NCBI RefSeq assembly: GCF_022539505.1 | Contig: NC_061512.1 | Span: 152,689,962 to 152,753,961, forward strand | Direction of reading: 5' to 3' | DNA: 64,000 nt | Source: Lolium rigidum | Lineage: Eukaryota; Streptophyta; Magnoliopsida; Poales; Poaceae | Shown here: piece by piece, positions 48,139-60,268 of the stretch | Layout: each line of letters begins with the position of its first letter | Numbering within the stretch: the stretch's first letter is position 1 | The notes under the pieces: model-generated | Databases searched by the model: none | Seen by the model: only the letters and a program-made list of their open reading frames with translations | Told to the model about the DNA's origin: nothing | Translations under genes and position numbers: made by a program

Positions 48139-51100
48139 TCAAACAGCAGGGGCTTCAGGGGGAGCAGCGCCGGCCTCAGGAGCTTCCGGTGGCGCGTCCT
48201 CGGCATCTTCATCTTCGCCTCCGTCTTCTTCTTCCTCATCGCTGAGGTAGTCCTTGACGTCTTCAGGAGGGGGGATGAAGGTGCGCATCTCAGCATACTC
48301 CGCGATGTGGTACGCGCAGTCTTGCCGCTCAGCGGTAAGGACCGGGTCCAAATCGGTGGGAGCTCCTTCGCGCACGCCAACGAGGGCATCCAGATCCAGC
48401 TCTGGGTACAAGGAGCAGGCAACGCGAAGCGCCGAGTCCGCTCCGGCACGGGCAGCGGAACACTACCACTCCCGGATCCTTCGCCGGCACCTTCGTGCGG
48501 TCGCTGATGAGGGAGAAGGTGTCCGGCACCACTTCTCCGGGCCAGAGAGTCCTGAAGAGCTGGGCGGCCACCTCCGGAATGTCAGAGACGTTCTGGTCCA
48601 CGCAGCGCATGTGGGCGATCCGCGAGCTCAGTGCAACCAGGTGTTCGTAGGGATCCCAGGCAGCGGCCAAGTCCGTACGCCCTTGGGCAACCCGGTGCTC
48701 TTCGACCTTCTTCACAGCATGCGCCTGGGAGTCCGGAAAGAGCCCTGCAAGACAAATAAAAAAGCTAAGTGCATGATAACGGAACAAATAAGCTTATACG
48801 CAGGAACCGGAAAAGGGAAAAGAAAAACATACGAAGGGCAAGCGCGTCAGTCCGCGCGACCAGAAGGTCGTACTCCTTCTGCTCCGCCTCCAGCCGCGCC
48901 ACCTTGTCCTCAGCTGCCTTCTGTGCCTTGGCGGCCTCCTCAGCAACGGCTTTGTGCACCTTGGCGGCCTTGCCTTCAGCTGTTTTCAGCGCGTTGGTGG
49001 CCTCCTCCAGCTCAGTCTGCAGCACCACAGTGGCGTTGCCGGCATCCTCCGGCGCCTCGTTGAGCCTCGGCCTCCGCAGCAGCCTTCGCCGGCTTTCGGT
49101 GCATTAGCATGGTCAAGGCCAAGCTGGATGTACCGGCGCTTGAGCTCCCCGTAGTGGGTCTCCGGGCGTCCAGCTCCTCCCCGATGCTTCCGAGCAAGCT
49201 TGTCCTTCTCCTCTGTAGACCGAAAAGCAAGTGTTAGCAAAATTGCACTCATACAATGCAGAGAAAGCAGGTTAACTGGAAAGCAAAAAGGATACCTTGG
49301 AGTGCGGCAACCTGGACCCTGAGGGCCTCAAGGGAGGCTTCCGGAATATCTGTTATGCGAAAAGCTAGTAAATAACAAAGAAAGAAGGAAAAGTTGTCGG
49401 TGAAAAGATGCCGGAAGAAGAGAAAGAAAACAAACCTTGGCAGTGGCTGTGGGCCTCAGCAAGATCCCGGTGCTCCCACAGAAGCTCCTCAAAGAGCAGC
49501 TTCCGGGCATCAGCGGTGCTCTATTCGAAGGAAGATAATTGTGAGAAAGGAAAAACAAAGATCTTAACCCGAAACTCGGGGACTGGATATGCCGGTTTTG
49601 CGCTTTTCTAGTTAAGTTCCGCGCTAAGAGCTGCGCTCTCAACACGAAACTCGGGGACTGAGAGGATAGACAAGATCCGGAAAGAAACAAACCGGCATCA
49701 GCAAAAATTACAAGGAGATTGGAGAAACTTACCACGACGTTGCTGGTGGCATCGTACCAGGCACTGTCGAACTCCTTCACGGCTCGCTTGAGCCGCATGA
49801 AGTGTTCTTCAGTGGACCGCGGCCCAGCTGGATCCGGTGCCGGAAGGCGATCCTTCCCCAAGCCCTTCGTGGCGGCGGAGATGTCCGCGGCGTTCCATTT
49901 CTCGCCGTAGGGGAGAAGGTGCCCCGGCCTCCTTGCCCTCGCGCTTGAGCTCAACAATCCGGCCGAGGAGGCCGGACGGTTTCTCCGAGACCGCGGCGGC
50001 GGCAGGCCCGACGTGCAGCACCAAGGACCGCGAGCCGCTGAGCGCCTCCACAGCCTTTCCGCGCGACTCCCCGGCTTGAGGCGTTTAGTGGTCTTGGGGG
50101 CTGCCGGCGGCGGCATCGGCGTAGTCGCGGGAGGCCCCTGGCTCGGCGGAGGTGTTGGCGTCGCCTCAGGAACAGGAGTTTCCGGCGGCGGCGTTGGCGT
50201 GGCGTCAGTTTGCTCAGGAACTGGAGCTTCTGGCGCTGAGGTGGAGGATGCCGGCGCGGAAGTTTCCGGCACGGCCTTGGAGGGGGAAGAGTGTGAACTC
50301 TTCTTCTTCTTCTTCTTTTCTTTCTGGACGGGAGGAACCAAAGGATCCGCCTGCCCGGCAGCTTCTTCTTCGGCGCCGATGTTGCTGGCGCCGGTATCTT
50401 GGGTCTCTGGAGGGGAGATAAGATCCTCCTCCGCGCGGTGATCAGGAGATTTAGGGGCCGCGCGCCCCGAACTTGTAGTGCCTCCCGGGAGGGGAGGCAG
50501 AGATGTTGCCGGCACCCGCATGGTGTCGGGCTTGAACGAGGAGGAGGAGTTGAGGCTCCAGCGGAGCCGGCAGAGCCCTCGGGCCTGGGCCCAAGCTTGA
50601 GCGCAGGGCTGAAAGAGAGAAAAAGAAAGAGTTGGAAAAAGTAACCGGAAAAGAACTAGGCACAAACGAAACGAGCAAAGAAACGAGGCTTACCCGGAAG
50701 AAGTGGGCATCTGCTTGCTCTTGTAGCGCCTCGTGCCTACTTGCTTCCCCGCGAAAGGCTCGGTCCGGAAGCGTTTGGCCGGAGGGGCTTGGCTTGGCCC
50801 GGCATCCGACGCCGGGGTCTTGTTCTTCTTGCCCCCGACGACGAGGTTGTTCAGGAACTCCTGGACAACCTCGGCCTGCAGCGGGGTGGTGTGCTCGTGA
50901 ATCTGTGGGTTGATGTTGGTTGAGGAAGGATCTACAGAGGAACGATGACGGTAAAATATAAGAGGTCAAATAGAGAAGCTACCTCAAGCATGGTCAGGTC
51001 GTCGGACGAACCAGCGGGCTCCGGCGGAGACCTGCCAAGGCGCGAGGCAGGGGTCTTGCCCATCTTCAAATCCCTCCAATAAATGACGGGGTCGGGGTCA

Positions 51101-52307
51101 AACTTGTCCAAACCTCGCTTCTGGGGAGGGCCTCGTCGGTCAGACTCGATGCCGGGGAAACGGTCCTTGGCCTGAAAGAACAAGAAAGATAAAAGGGGTT
51201 AATCGCGATGCAAAAGTTACCGGTACGCCGACCCGAGTTGCGTAACTTCTTACATCTTGGGTCGGGGGGTTAGTGGAACTGAGAGGCCGAAGGCCCCATT
51301 CCCAATCCTCCGGCATGGCGGTCTGACAGATCTGGCCGGCCTTGAGGACAACGTCCTTCTTGCTAAGAGGAATTCCGGTGATCTTTGTAGGATCACCGGG
51401 ACCGTACATCTCGCTCATCTTGTGCATGCGGCGCTTGAGCGGAAGCACCCGGCGCGAGATAAAGGCGCGGATGATGTCATCTGAACAGATGTTGGTGTCC
51501 TTCATCAGTTGCCTCATAAAGCGTATAATCCGGTTGGTCTCAATATGAGACTCCTTCGGATTGTAGCTCCAGTTGGCCCTCGAGGGCGGCGCCGGATTGA
51601 AAGGCGGCAGGTTGATAAGGTCTGGGGCACCTTTGTTCTTCACGTAGAAAAAGGTCCCTTGCCATAGCCGGCATGACTCGAGACCGGAGAACTTGAAGAA
51701 AGGGCTCCCTTGACGGGAGCCGATGATGCAAGACCCGCATTGAACGGGGGGTTTGGGTTTAGGAATGTCCTTGCCCTGAACGGAGTTAATCCGAAGAGCA
51801 AAGAAGCGGGCAAACGTCTCACGAGTGGGACGAATGCCGATATAAGCCTCCATGAAGGTGGCATAGCAAGAGAGGTAGAAGATGGCGTTGCCATGGAGAT
51901 GGTGAGGTTGAAGTTGATAAAAATCAAGAAAACGCCAGAAGAAGTCGGAGGCAGGAAGGCCGAAGCCACGCTCAAAGTGAGCAAGAAAGACAACTCGTTC
52001 ACCGGGTTCGGGCACCGGTTTGATCTCGACGCGAGGAAGCCGGCAGGTCAATCCTTCCGGAATCCTCCTGGACCGGTAAAGCCGACTCAATCTCGAACTT
52101 AGTAACGTTGGAGCCCATCCAGGCCCCACGGGTGATACCGGAGGAATCCATACCGGAACCTTCACTAGAACTACCGGATGCACGATTGCTACCGGACTCA
52201 GCGTCCATCCGGGCAAGATCGGCGGACAGTCCGTCGGAAGATCTGCTACGCCGGCTAGCGGAGGAAGAGGCAGAAGAAGAAGTAGAGAAAGATTCCATAC
52301 TAGACAT
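48139..52307 (-). pseudogene. Antisense multi-exon gene of element B (Transposase_28-like aORF)
   Basis: Eight minus-strand exons with canonical sites are read: 51254-52307, 50983-51171, 50694-50931, 49733-50608, 49436-49520, 49296-49349, 48833-49212 and 48139-48744, about 3.5 kb of coding sequence if intact. The start is the ATG at 52307 with MSSMESFSTSS. Exon 1 contains ERVVFLAHFERGFGLPASDF and FYQLQPHHLHGNAI, the conserved block Pfam calls 'putative gypsy type transposon' (PF04195, from memory). The middle is Pro/Lys-rich, including six consecutive lysines and a bipartite-like KR stretch. Exons 5-7 form a coiled coil (LLFEELLWEHRDL, LEALRVQVAALQ, AEEAAKAQKAAEDKVARLEA). Exon 8 ends with an acidic tail DEEEEDGGEDED. 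A one-base insertion near 52083 and another break near 48440 disable it. Antisense genes are known in Tat elements; their role is not established. Gag-like or DNA-binding roles are possible guesses. Confidence 0.82.
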
Positions 52308-52770
52308 GGAATTCGGCGAAGAGAAACAAGAATCCCACAATATACCCCCGCGTGAAGATCTACGAAGGAGAGAAAAAGCAAGAAAACGAAGAAGTAAATA
52401 CACTACAGAGTCGAGATCTAGAAAGCAAGCAAAAGAGGAGTAAATCCAGATTAAGCCTAACCTGAGGCGGCGGAGTTGCTGAGGAAGAAGTTCGCCGGAG
52501 GAATGATGAGCCAAGGGCCGGCGAGGTAGTCCGTCGGCGGCGAGGTGAGAAGAAGCTTGAAAAAGCACCAATGCCGCGGCGGGGGCAGAAGCGCTGCAGG
52601 AGTTCTTCACGCGGTGAAGTCCGGCGACGTCCGGCGAAGCAGTAGCCAAGATTCGCTGGGCGGTGGAGCTCAGGCGGCGAAACGGAGCAGCGGAGGCGCA
52701 GAGGGCAAATGCACTGTGTGCGAGGAGGTGGAGAATGCGAGAAGAGGAAGAAGGAGGAGCGGTTCCCTCT

Positions 52771-52778
52771 TATAAAGG
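52771..52778 (-). promoter_or_regulatory. TATA box of the antisense gene
   Basis: Minus strand CCTCTTCCTTTATAAGAGGGAA, about 470 bases upstream of the start codon, is followed by a CT-rich leader. This places a separate promoter between the antisense gene and the 3' LTR. Confidence 0.65.
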
Positions 52779-53255
52779 AAGAGGGAGACGTGGGCCGAAA
52801 ACCGCTGGGCCTCGGCGGTTTGGGTCGTGGGCCGCGACGGTTCGCTCCACGGGCCGCCACGTGACACGGTGATACACGCGAAAAAATAATAGGCCACAGG
52901 GAGGTGCCCACGGATCCAGAGAAGCAGTTGAGATTCTCTGTGAAGCTATTAATGCGTGCGCAGAAGCCGAAGGGAAGTGACCCCTGACACTGGCGCGTCA
53001 GTCACAGTGCGCATGTCACTGACAGGCGCGGGGCCCGAGATATTCTCGACTTCGCCGAGGAAGTGTTTAATGACTAAGATGCCGGAGGATAAGACACCGG
53101 ATAATGTCTTAAGAAGAAGAGACAGCGATGACCTGGGCAAAGATGCCGGGATCCAAGCCTAAAGCCGGATAGATTAAACCGGTATCCTAAGAAGAAAGAA
53201 CCTGGCATGGTCTGTTGGATAGGATCCGCCTGACTATACCAGCTTCGGGGACTAA
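52779..53255. other. Element B 3' internal region with polypurine tract
   Basis: Upstream sequence of the antisense gene, then a 3' end of the plus-strand element. GCTTCGGGGACTAA at 53242-53255 abuts the 3' LTR and is the probable polypurine tract. No gene seen. Confidence 0.6.
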
Positions 53256-53981
53256 TGTTGGGGGGATGACCCCCGGTATGCCAAAGGCATGCCAAACCGG
53301 ATGGTTTGAGCCATCAAGATACCGGTTTAATGTTCGTACCGGAACGTAGAGATAAGAATTTGGCTAAGTGAAGCTAAGCCGGTATCCCCAAGAGGGGTAT
53401 GCCGGAACCGGATAAGAAAGATACCGGGCTACCGGAAAGAAGAGCAGGTCGGCAGGACCGGTCAAAGATTCTCTCCAGAGCTAGAAGACAAGGATGAGCT
53501 AAGCAAAGTAGCTTTAAACGAAGGGCTGACGATAAAGAGAAGGGTGACGGTCAAAGAAGCCGGAGGACGTCAAGCATCCCCGATTAAAGAGGACTCCGGT
53601 GTCTTCTATGATTAAAGTAGCTTTGTAAAGTAGTTTGTCTAGTCAAAGATGCCATTAGGGTTTCTTGCCCTGTAAGCCACCCTCTCCCCTATATAAGGAG
53701 AGGGGGCAGCCCTTCTTACGGGCAGACGCACGAAGAGAGCTAGGTCTAGAAGAACACTTGTACTGAGAAACTTGTATCCTGTTAAGATCAATAAAGAAGA
53801 TGATCTAGAGCGAGTTCTTCCTTATGTCTTTCTTCTTGAACCTCTAGCCTTGGTTAAGTTCTTGAGGAAACCATCCGGAAGTTCATCCCATCTAATCACA
53901 AACCCTCCCCCGAATCCTCTTGCGTCCATTCGGCCCCAACCTAAGCCATCCTATGGCATCTGTTTGTTCACCACGACGACA
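53256..53981 (+). repeat. 3' LTR of element B (726 bp)
   Basis: Complete copy, TGTTGGGGGG to ...CCACGACGACA, followed by GCGAG. Differs from the 5' LTR by scattered substitutions and keeps the terminal 25 bases lost there. Confidence 0.88.
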
Positions 53982-53986
53982 GCGAG

Positions 53987-54744
53987 AAATCCAAAATGCG
54001 AGCACTATTAGTATACTATGCATGAGGCTTGCAGGCGGCATGGAGGTACCCCATTGTGACACTTGGTTAAAACATGTGCATTGCAAAGATCCGGTAGTCC
54101 AAGCTAATTAGGACAAGGTGCGGGCACTATTAGTATACTATGCATGAGGCTTGCAACTTGTAAGATATAATTTACATAACTCATATGCTTTATTACTACC
54201 GTTGACAAAATTGTTTCATGTTTTCAAAATAAAAGCTCTAGCACAAATATAGCAATCGATGCTTTCCTCTTTCAAGGACCATTCTTTTTACTTTTATGTT
54301 GAGTCAGTTCACCTATCTCTCTCCACCTCAAGAAGCAAACACTTGTGTGAACTGTGCATTGATTCCTACATACTTGCATATTGTATTTGTTATATTACTC
54401 TATGTTGACAATTATCCATGAGATATACATGTTACAAGTTGAAAGCAACCGCTGAAACTTAATCTTCCTTTGTGTTACTTCAATACCTTTACTTTGATTT
54501 ATTGCTTTATGAGTTAACTCTTATGCAAGACTTATTGATGCTTGTCTTGAAGTACTATTCATGAAAAGTCTTTGCTTTATGATTCACTTGTTTACTCATG
54601 TCATTACCATTGTTTTGATCGCTGCATTCACTACATATGTTTACAAATAGTATGATCAAGGTTATGATGGCATGTCACTTCAGAAATTATCTTTGTTATC
54701 GTTTTACTCGCTCGGGACGAGCAGTAACTAAGCTTGGGGATGCT
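53987..54744 (+). other. Element A internal region, 3' part
   Basis: Continues 38133-39966 after element B. Contains a near repeat of GGGCACTATTAGTATACTATGC (53999 region and 54122). It ends with CTAAGCTTGGGGATGC (54728-54743), the polypurine tract one base before the 3' LTR. Confidence 0.6.
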
Positions 54745-56483
54745 TGATACGTCTCCGACGTATCGATAATTTCTTATGTTCCATGCCATATTATTGATGA
54801 TACCTACATGTTTTATGCACACTTTATGTCATATTCGTGCATTTTCCGGAACTAACCTATTAACAAGATGCCGAAGTGCCGATTGTCGTTTTCTCGCTGT
54901 TTTTGGTTTCGTAAATCCTAGTAACGAAATATTCTCGGAATCGGACGAAATCAAGACCCAAGTTCCTATTTTTCCCGGAACCATCCGAACACCCGAGAGC
55001 CGCCGGAGGGAAGCCCCGGGGGCCCCACACCACACCCCGGCGCGGCCGGAGGGGGCCGCGCCGCCCTATGGTGTGGGCCCCCGTGCCCCCTCCGAGGCTG
55101 CCCTTCCGCCTATTTAAAGCCTCCGTCGAGAAAACCCCGATGCGAAAAACCACGATACGGAAAACCTTCCGCGAGCCGCCGCCATCGCGAAGCCAAGATC
55201 TGGGGGGCAGGAGTCTCTGTTCCGGCACTCTGCCGGAACGGGGAAGTGCCCCGAAGGCTTCTCCATCGACACCGCTGCCATCTCCACCGCCATCTTCATC
55301 ACCGCTGCTGCTCCCATGAGGAGGGAGTAGTTCTCCATCGAGGCTCGGGGCTGTACCGGTAGCTATGTGGTTCATCTCTCTCCTATGTACTTCAATACAA
55401 TAATCTCATGAGCTGCCTTACATGATTGAGATTCATATGATGATGCTTGTAATCTAGATGTCATTATGCTAGTCAAGTGAGTTTTACTTATGTGATCTCC
55501 AGAGACTCCTTGTCCCACGTGTGTAAAGGTGACAGTGTGTGCACCGTGTGGGTCTCTTAGGCTATATTTCACAGTAATACTTATTCACCGTTATGAATGG
55601 CATAGTGAAGTGCTTATTTATATCTCTTTATGATTGCAATGTGTTTTGTATCACAATTTATCTATGTGCTACTCTAGAAATGTTATTAAAGTAGTTTTAT
55701 TCCTCCTACACGGTGTAATGGTGACAGTGTGTGCATCCGTGTTAGTACTTGGCGTATGCTATGATTATGATCTCTTGTAGATTATGAAGTTAACTATTGC
55801 TATGATAGTATTGATGTGTATTATTCCTCCTACATAGCATGAAGGTGACAAGTGTGCATGCTATGTTAGTACTTGGTTTAGTCGAATTGATCTTTCTTGC
55901 ACTCTAAGGTTATTTAAATATGAACATTGAATTGTGGAGCTTGTTAACTCCGGCATTGAGGGTTCGTGTAATCCTACGCAATGTGTTCATCATCCAACAA
56001 GAGAGTGTAGAGTATGCATTTATCTATTCCGTTATGTGATCAATGTTGAGAGTGTCCACTAGTGAAAGTGTAATCCCTAGGCCTTGTTCCTAAATACTCG
56101 CTATTGCTGCTTGTTTATCGTTTTTTATCGCGTTACCACGCTGCGTTACTATCGCTTGCGTTACTACCGTCTGCGTTACTACTGCTGCAGTTACTATCCC
56201 GGGCAAAGCACTTTTCCGGTGCCGTTGCTACTACTTATTCATACCACCCGTATTTCACTATCTCTTCGCCGAACTAGTACACCTATTAGGTGTGTTGGGT
56301 ACACAAGAGACTTCTTGCTTTGTGGTTGCAGTGGTTGCATGAGAGGGATATCTTTGACCTCTTCCTCCCTGAGATCGATAAACCTTGGGTGATCCACTTA
56401 AGGGAAACTTGCTGCTGTTCTACAAACCTCTGCTCTTGGAGGCCCAACACTGTCTACAAGAATAGAAGCTCCCGTAGACATCA
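54745..56483 (+). repeat. 3' LTR of element A (1739 bp)
   Basis: Same hairpin start and CATCA end as the 5' LTR. TATA box at 55111-55118. A CTGCGTTACTA-type short repeat near 56150-56200 differs in length from the 5' copy (36990-37025). Confidence 0.9.
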
Positions 56484-56488
56484 ATCTG

Positions 56489-57985
56489 CGCCACATGTAT
56501 TGAAACATCATCAGCACAAACATCATCAGTCTGTATACCGGCATCAACACAAACTGGAACTGTAGCACATGCTGCAACATCCACATTAATAACAAGTGTA
56601 GCTTCATCCGGCTTGTCACCAACAAGAACTGGCTTGTCATCTACAGGTATGGCTGAAACATCACCAACATCAATGCTCGGAACATCATGCACCTCTCGCT
56701 GCACTTTAGGCTTGTGCAACTTCTCCTTACGCACCACTAACTCCACATCGGACCTGATATGATCATCACCCAAAGGCTTCAAAGTCCGTTGTTTGCCACC
56801 ATGCATAAAAGAATATGTATTTGCTCGCCCAGCATGTGTCACATTACGATCATACTGCCATGGACGCCCAAGTAGCAATCCGCACACCACCAATGGCAAC
56901 ACTTCGCACTCTATCTCATCAACATACGCATCAACTGTAAATGGCACACGCACCTTGTGAGTAATTTTAAGCATACCACAGCTATTCAACCACTCAAGAC
57001 GCTTAGGTTCAGGAAGATGCCATGTAGACAACCCCAACGCTGCCACCATCGTCTTGCTAATGCCATTAGTACAGCTACCACCATCAATCATCAACTTGCA
57101 AGCCTTGCCCTTGATAAAGCACTGAGTCTGAAACAAACTCCACCGCTGACCCTTGTCAACTGTCTTGCAAGCATCATCTTGTACCTTCTTGAGTTGCATA
57201 TTCAGCCCTCTCAATGGTACATCTTCCTCAACACTCACAGTAGTGCTCTTGGTATCAGAGCCAGGTTTCCTCTCCTCTGAAGATATCACCTCGTCCTCGG
57301 TGACTGTTGGTAGTGGAAGAACCTCCTGAATAGGAACTATGCACTTGCCCACTTCCTCTATTGCGTGTACAACTCTGGACGGCTGCTCACTCTCCTCCAC
57401 ATATGGTAACACGAAACCATTACGAAGGAAAGTTTTGTAGTCCTCTCAAGTATAAGCAAATTCACCTCTGTCAACTGCCTCATGCCAGCATTGGTCTAAT
57501 GCCTCGTCCACACGCCGTTGAGCAAGAGATCCATTGAACTTCCGATTGTATATGCGACATCACGCAAAACCCAACTCCATGTTCCTCTCCCAATCTTCAT
57601 ACTCCTGAAGTGTCGCAAGACGGTGTAGATACAAACGAATACTGGATGGCGGACGCTCTTCTCCCTTCAAGATGTCCAGATAGTCAGTGAAAACCTTACT
57701 AGATTTCTTCGGAAGAGTACACCTCCTGCCTAGAACATCGCCCGGAAACTCACCAACAGCATCAGCATCAATGGCCGACAGCGCCGGAGATGAAACAGTA
57801 GCAGCAGCAGCCTGCCCGGCCCAGGGCCCGGTTGGACCAGCCTGGGCGCCGGCACGACCGGCCTGGAGCCCGGTCAGACCGCCCTGGCGACCGGCGGTTT
57901 GGCTGGGCGGCTCAGTATCGTGGCCGATTGGCACCAGCATATGGGCCGGTTTGGACCGGCCTGGCCGGCCCAGAGCCCGGTCACC
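56489..57985 (-). pseudogene. Element R gag-like region and aspartic protease
   Basis: Minus strand. The first part (57560-57985) has a Gly/Pro/Gln-rich stretch, LPKKSSKVFTDYLDILKGEE and LATLQEYEDWERN, then two in-frame stops near 57560 and 57440. The frame 56489-57412 is open and contains a gypsy-type aspartic protease: KLMIDGGSCTNGISKTMV, LEWLNSCGMLKITHKVRV and VCGLLLGRPWQYDRNVTHAG. The active-site triad reads D-G-G rather than the usual D-S/T-G, though D-x-G-S-C-T-N is seen in related plant elements. The frame then runs into a Val/Asp-rich linker and continues at 35585 beyond nested element A. Confidence 0.8.
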
Positions 57986-57989
57986 GGCC

Positions 57990-60268
57990 TGTTGAAAGAT
58001 CGAGATGTCGCCTAGAGGGGGGTGAATAGGCAATTACAAACTCTTGCAGATTTGTCTTGTAAGAATGCGGAATTAAACTATCGTTTAGTTTACAAGCACA
58101 AACCCTAAATATGCTAAGCTCAACTAAGTGTAACAATAGAAACTAGAGCTAAGCAAGATAGGCACAAGATATATGTAGCACAAGTGATAGCAAGATATAT
58201 GTACTTCAAGCACGATGGCTATCACAAGGAAAGAGAGCTCGGGTATAGAAATAACCGAGGCACGCGGAGACGAGGATGTATTCCCGTGTTCCCTTCCTTT
58301 GCAAGAAGGTACATCACGTTTGGAGGAGTGGAGGTCCCACGAAGGATTCCCCGCGCCACGAAGGCTCACCCTATTCTCCGAACCACACCCACGAAGGATA
58401 ATGGCCCTTTCCTTATGGTTAGCTTTTCCTCCGCTCCGGAGATGGCAAGCTCCACAACCACTTCACAAGCTCCACGAAGGAGAAGCCCGGGCCTCTTCAC
58501 AATCTTCTTGAAGAGATCACCGGAGCACCAACCGCCAAGACAACTAGGAGGTCTCCCTCCAAGAGTAACAAGCTCACGGTCTCTCACTCGAACTAATCGT
58601 GGTGGAGAGCTCAACACTATGCAATGATGCAAAGCAAGAACACTAGAGGTGTTCAAATCCTTCACTCTCAAATCCCACCCAAGCAACAAATGCTAAGATG
58701 AGATTGGAGAGGAAGAACAATGGGGAAAGTCAACAAAAGACTCCAAGATCTAGATCCCAAGAGTTTCCCTCACTTAGAGGAGAAATGGATTGGTGGAAGT
58801 GTAGATCTAGATCTCCTCTCTTAGATCCCTCAAGAATGAGCAAGAATCATGGGGGAGACAAGAGAGAGAGCAAGTTCTTCAAAGGCAACAATGGAGGTGA
58901 GAGAATAGAAGAACTAACTCAGCCCAAGGTGGAAGAAGGGCTATTTATAGCCCAAGAGCAAATATAACCGTTGGGGAAAGGTTGGGCTGAGTCAACCGTG
59001 GAGGAGGCCGGTCAACCGGGCTCGGGGCCGGGCCGTCCGGTCCATGGCCCGGTCAGACCGGGCCACAGACCGGACCAGCCGGTCCAAACCGGTCGGTAGG
59101 CCGGACCCCGACCGGGGTCACTTTGTGTCGTCCAGGAGGTCATCCGGTTGTCCCCCGGTTGGCGCCCGGTTGGCGACCGGTTGGCGACCGGTCAACCGGA
59201 CGGCACGCCGAGCCAGTCGGTCTGTTGGCCGGCTGTCCGGGCGGCAGACCGGAACCGGCCGGCGCATGGGCCGGTCCGACCGGGTCCCTGACCGGGTGAG
59301 CAGGAAAACATGTTATACAAAAATTGTGATAACTTTTGTGTCCGACCCCGATTGACACGAAACCAATTTTGTTGGAAAGATAACGACGAATAGAACCCCA
59401 ACAAAAACATTTTAGATGATTTTAGAGAGGGAGTCTCCCACCATCAAGAAACGGTGAAGACGTCCAAACTCGAAAACGCAATAGAAGATGCATGCGGATT
59501 CCGTTTTCGATGAACTTGGGCTTGTTGTAAAGCTAGCAACAAGCTCAAGAACCTCACACAGAGAAACACCAAGAAGCAATAGGGATATGCAAAGTATGCA
59601 AAGGATTGAGCTCCCTAAGACGATGCGATCAAGTTACACAACCGAAAGCCCCTCTTGATAGTGCGGCTATCTATCCTATAATCCGGTCTCCCAACAACCA
59701 CCTTGAGACCGGTAAAAGGAAAACCTAGCAAGGTCATACCTTTGCCTTGCGCATCCCGCTTGATCTTGATGATAGCTCTTCACGCTCCACTCAAGCCGGA
59801 ATGCCTCACTTGATCATCGTCGCTTCGTGAAGACTCACAAATACTCCCCCATACACCATGATGGGAAAGCTCTATTGATGCACATCTTCACATGTACATT
59901 ATCACCAAATGGACGGCAAGCTTCAAGCATGTGATCCACTTGAGATGCTCATTTTGAACTTGCCCGACTTAACCTTGTACCTTCTCATACTCTCATAAGA
60001 TAGAGCATGGCTAATATTGAGTTCCACATAAGAACTCCATCTTCATTTCTTCTTCTTGATCATATCACATATGTATCTTTAAATCGATGATCTTGATGCC
60101 AATACACAAGGTGTATCTTTATCTCCATGGCATCCATACTTGAATCCAACACATGGAATACAAGAAGTACTTATGGGATATTCCTTCATATAAACTCAAT
60201 GAAAACATTAGTCCATAGGGGTTGTCATTAATTACCAAAACCACACACAGGGGCAATGTACCCTTACA
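57990..60268. mobile_element. Element X: LTR-like repeat unit nested in R
   Basis: Begins TGTTGAAAGATCGAGATG and GCCTAGAGGGGGGTGAATAG, a start I know from abundant plant LTR retrotransposon repeats, and ends near CAATGTACCCTTACA. The flanking five bases (CGGCC and CCTGT) do not match, so a clean target duplication is not shown and the right edge is approximate. It contains no recognised gene. A CCGG-dense tract covers about 58996-59310. Whether it is a solo LTR or part of a larger element is open. Confidence 0.5.

Larger units (their letters stand above)
39972..53981 (+). mobile_element. Element B: Tat-type Ty3/gypsy retrotransposon with an antisense gene
   Basis: Flanked by GCGAG (39967-39971; 53982-53986). 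It carries LTRs of about 700 and 726 bp, a TGGCGCCCACCGTGGGGC primer-binding site, broken gag-pol on the plus strand (40696-47431), a spliced minus-strand gene (48139-52307), and a purine-rich GCTTCGGGGACTAA before the 3' LTR. The long 3' space after integrase, the antisense gene and the primer-binding site are features of the plant Tat lineage (maize Grande and relatives). Frameshifts disable both coding strands. Confidence 0.9.
35591..56483 (+). mobile_element. Element A: non-autonomous gypsy-type LTR retrotransposon
   Basis: LTRs 35591-37313 and 54745-56483 begin TGATACGTCTCCGACG and end CCCGTAGACATCA. Flanks are ATCCG (35586-35590) and ATCTG (56484-56488), a target duplication with one mutation. 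A GGCGCCGTTGCCGGGGA-type primer-binding site follows the 5' LTR and a purine-rich TAAGCTTGGGGATGC precedes the 3' LTR. Internal sequence has one reading frame of unknown function and no gag, RT or integrase. It resembles abundant wheat-group gypsy families (Sabrina/Wham/Fatima group), but the exact name is unverified. Element B is inserted in its 3' internal part. Confidence 0.88.

Noticed and set aside
48254..49063. 269-codon plus-strand protein in element B
   Set aside because: It mirrors antisense exons 7 and 8, whose minus-strand frames form a consistent coiled-coil gene with splice sites.
53956..53964. CTATGGCA as the end of the 3' LTR of B
   Set aside because: The flanking bases would not give a target duplication; extending to GACGACA gives GCGAG on both sides.
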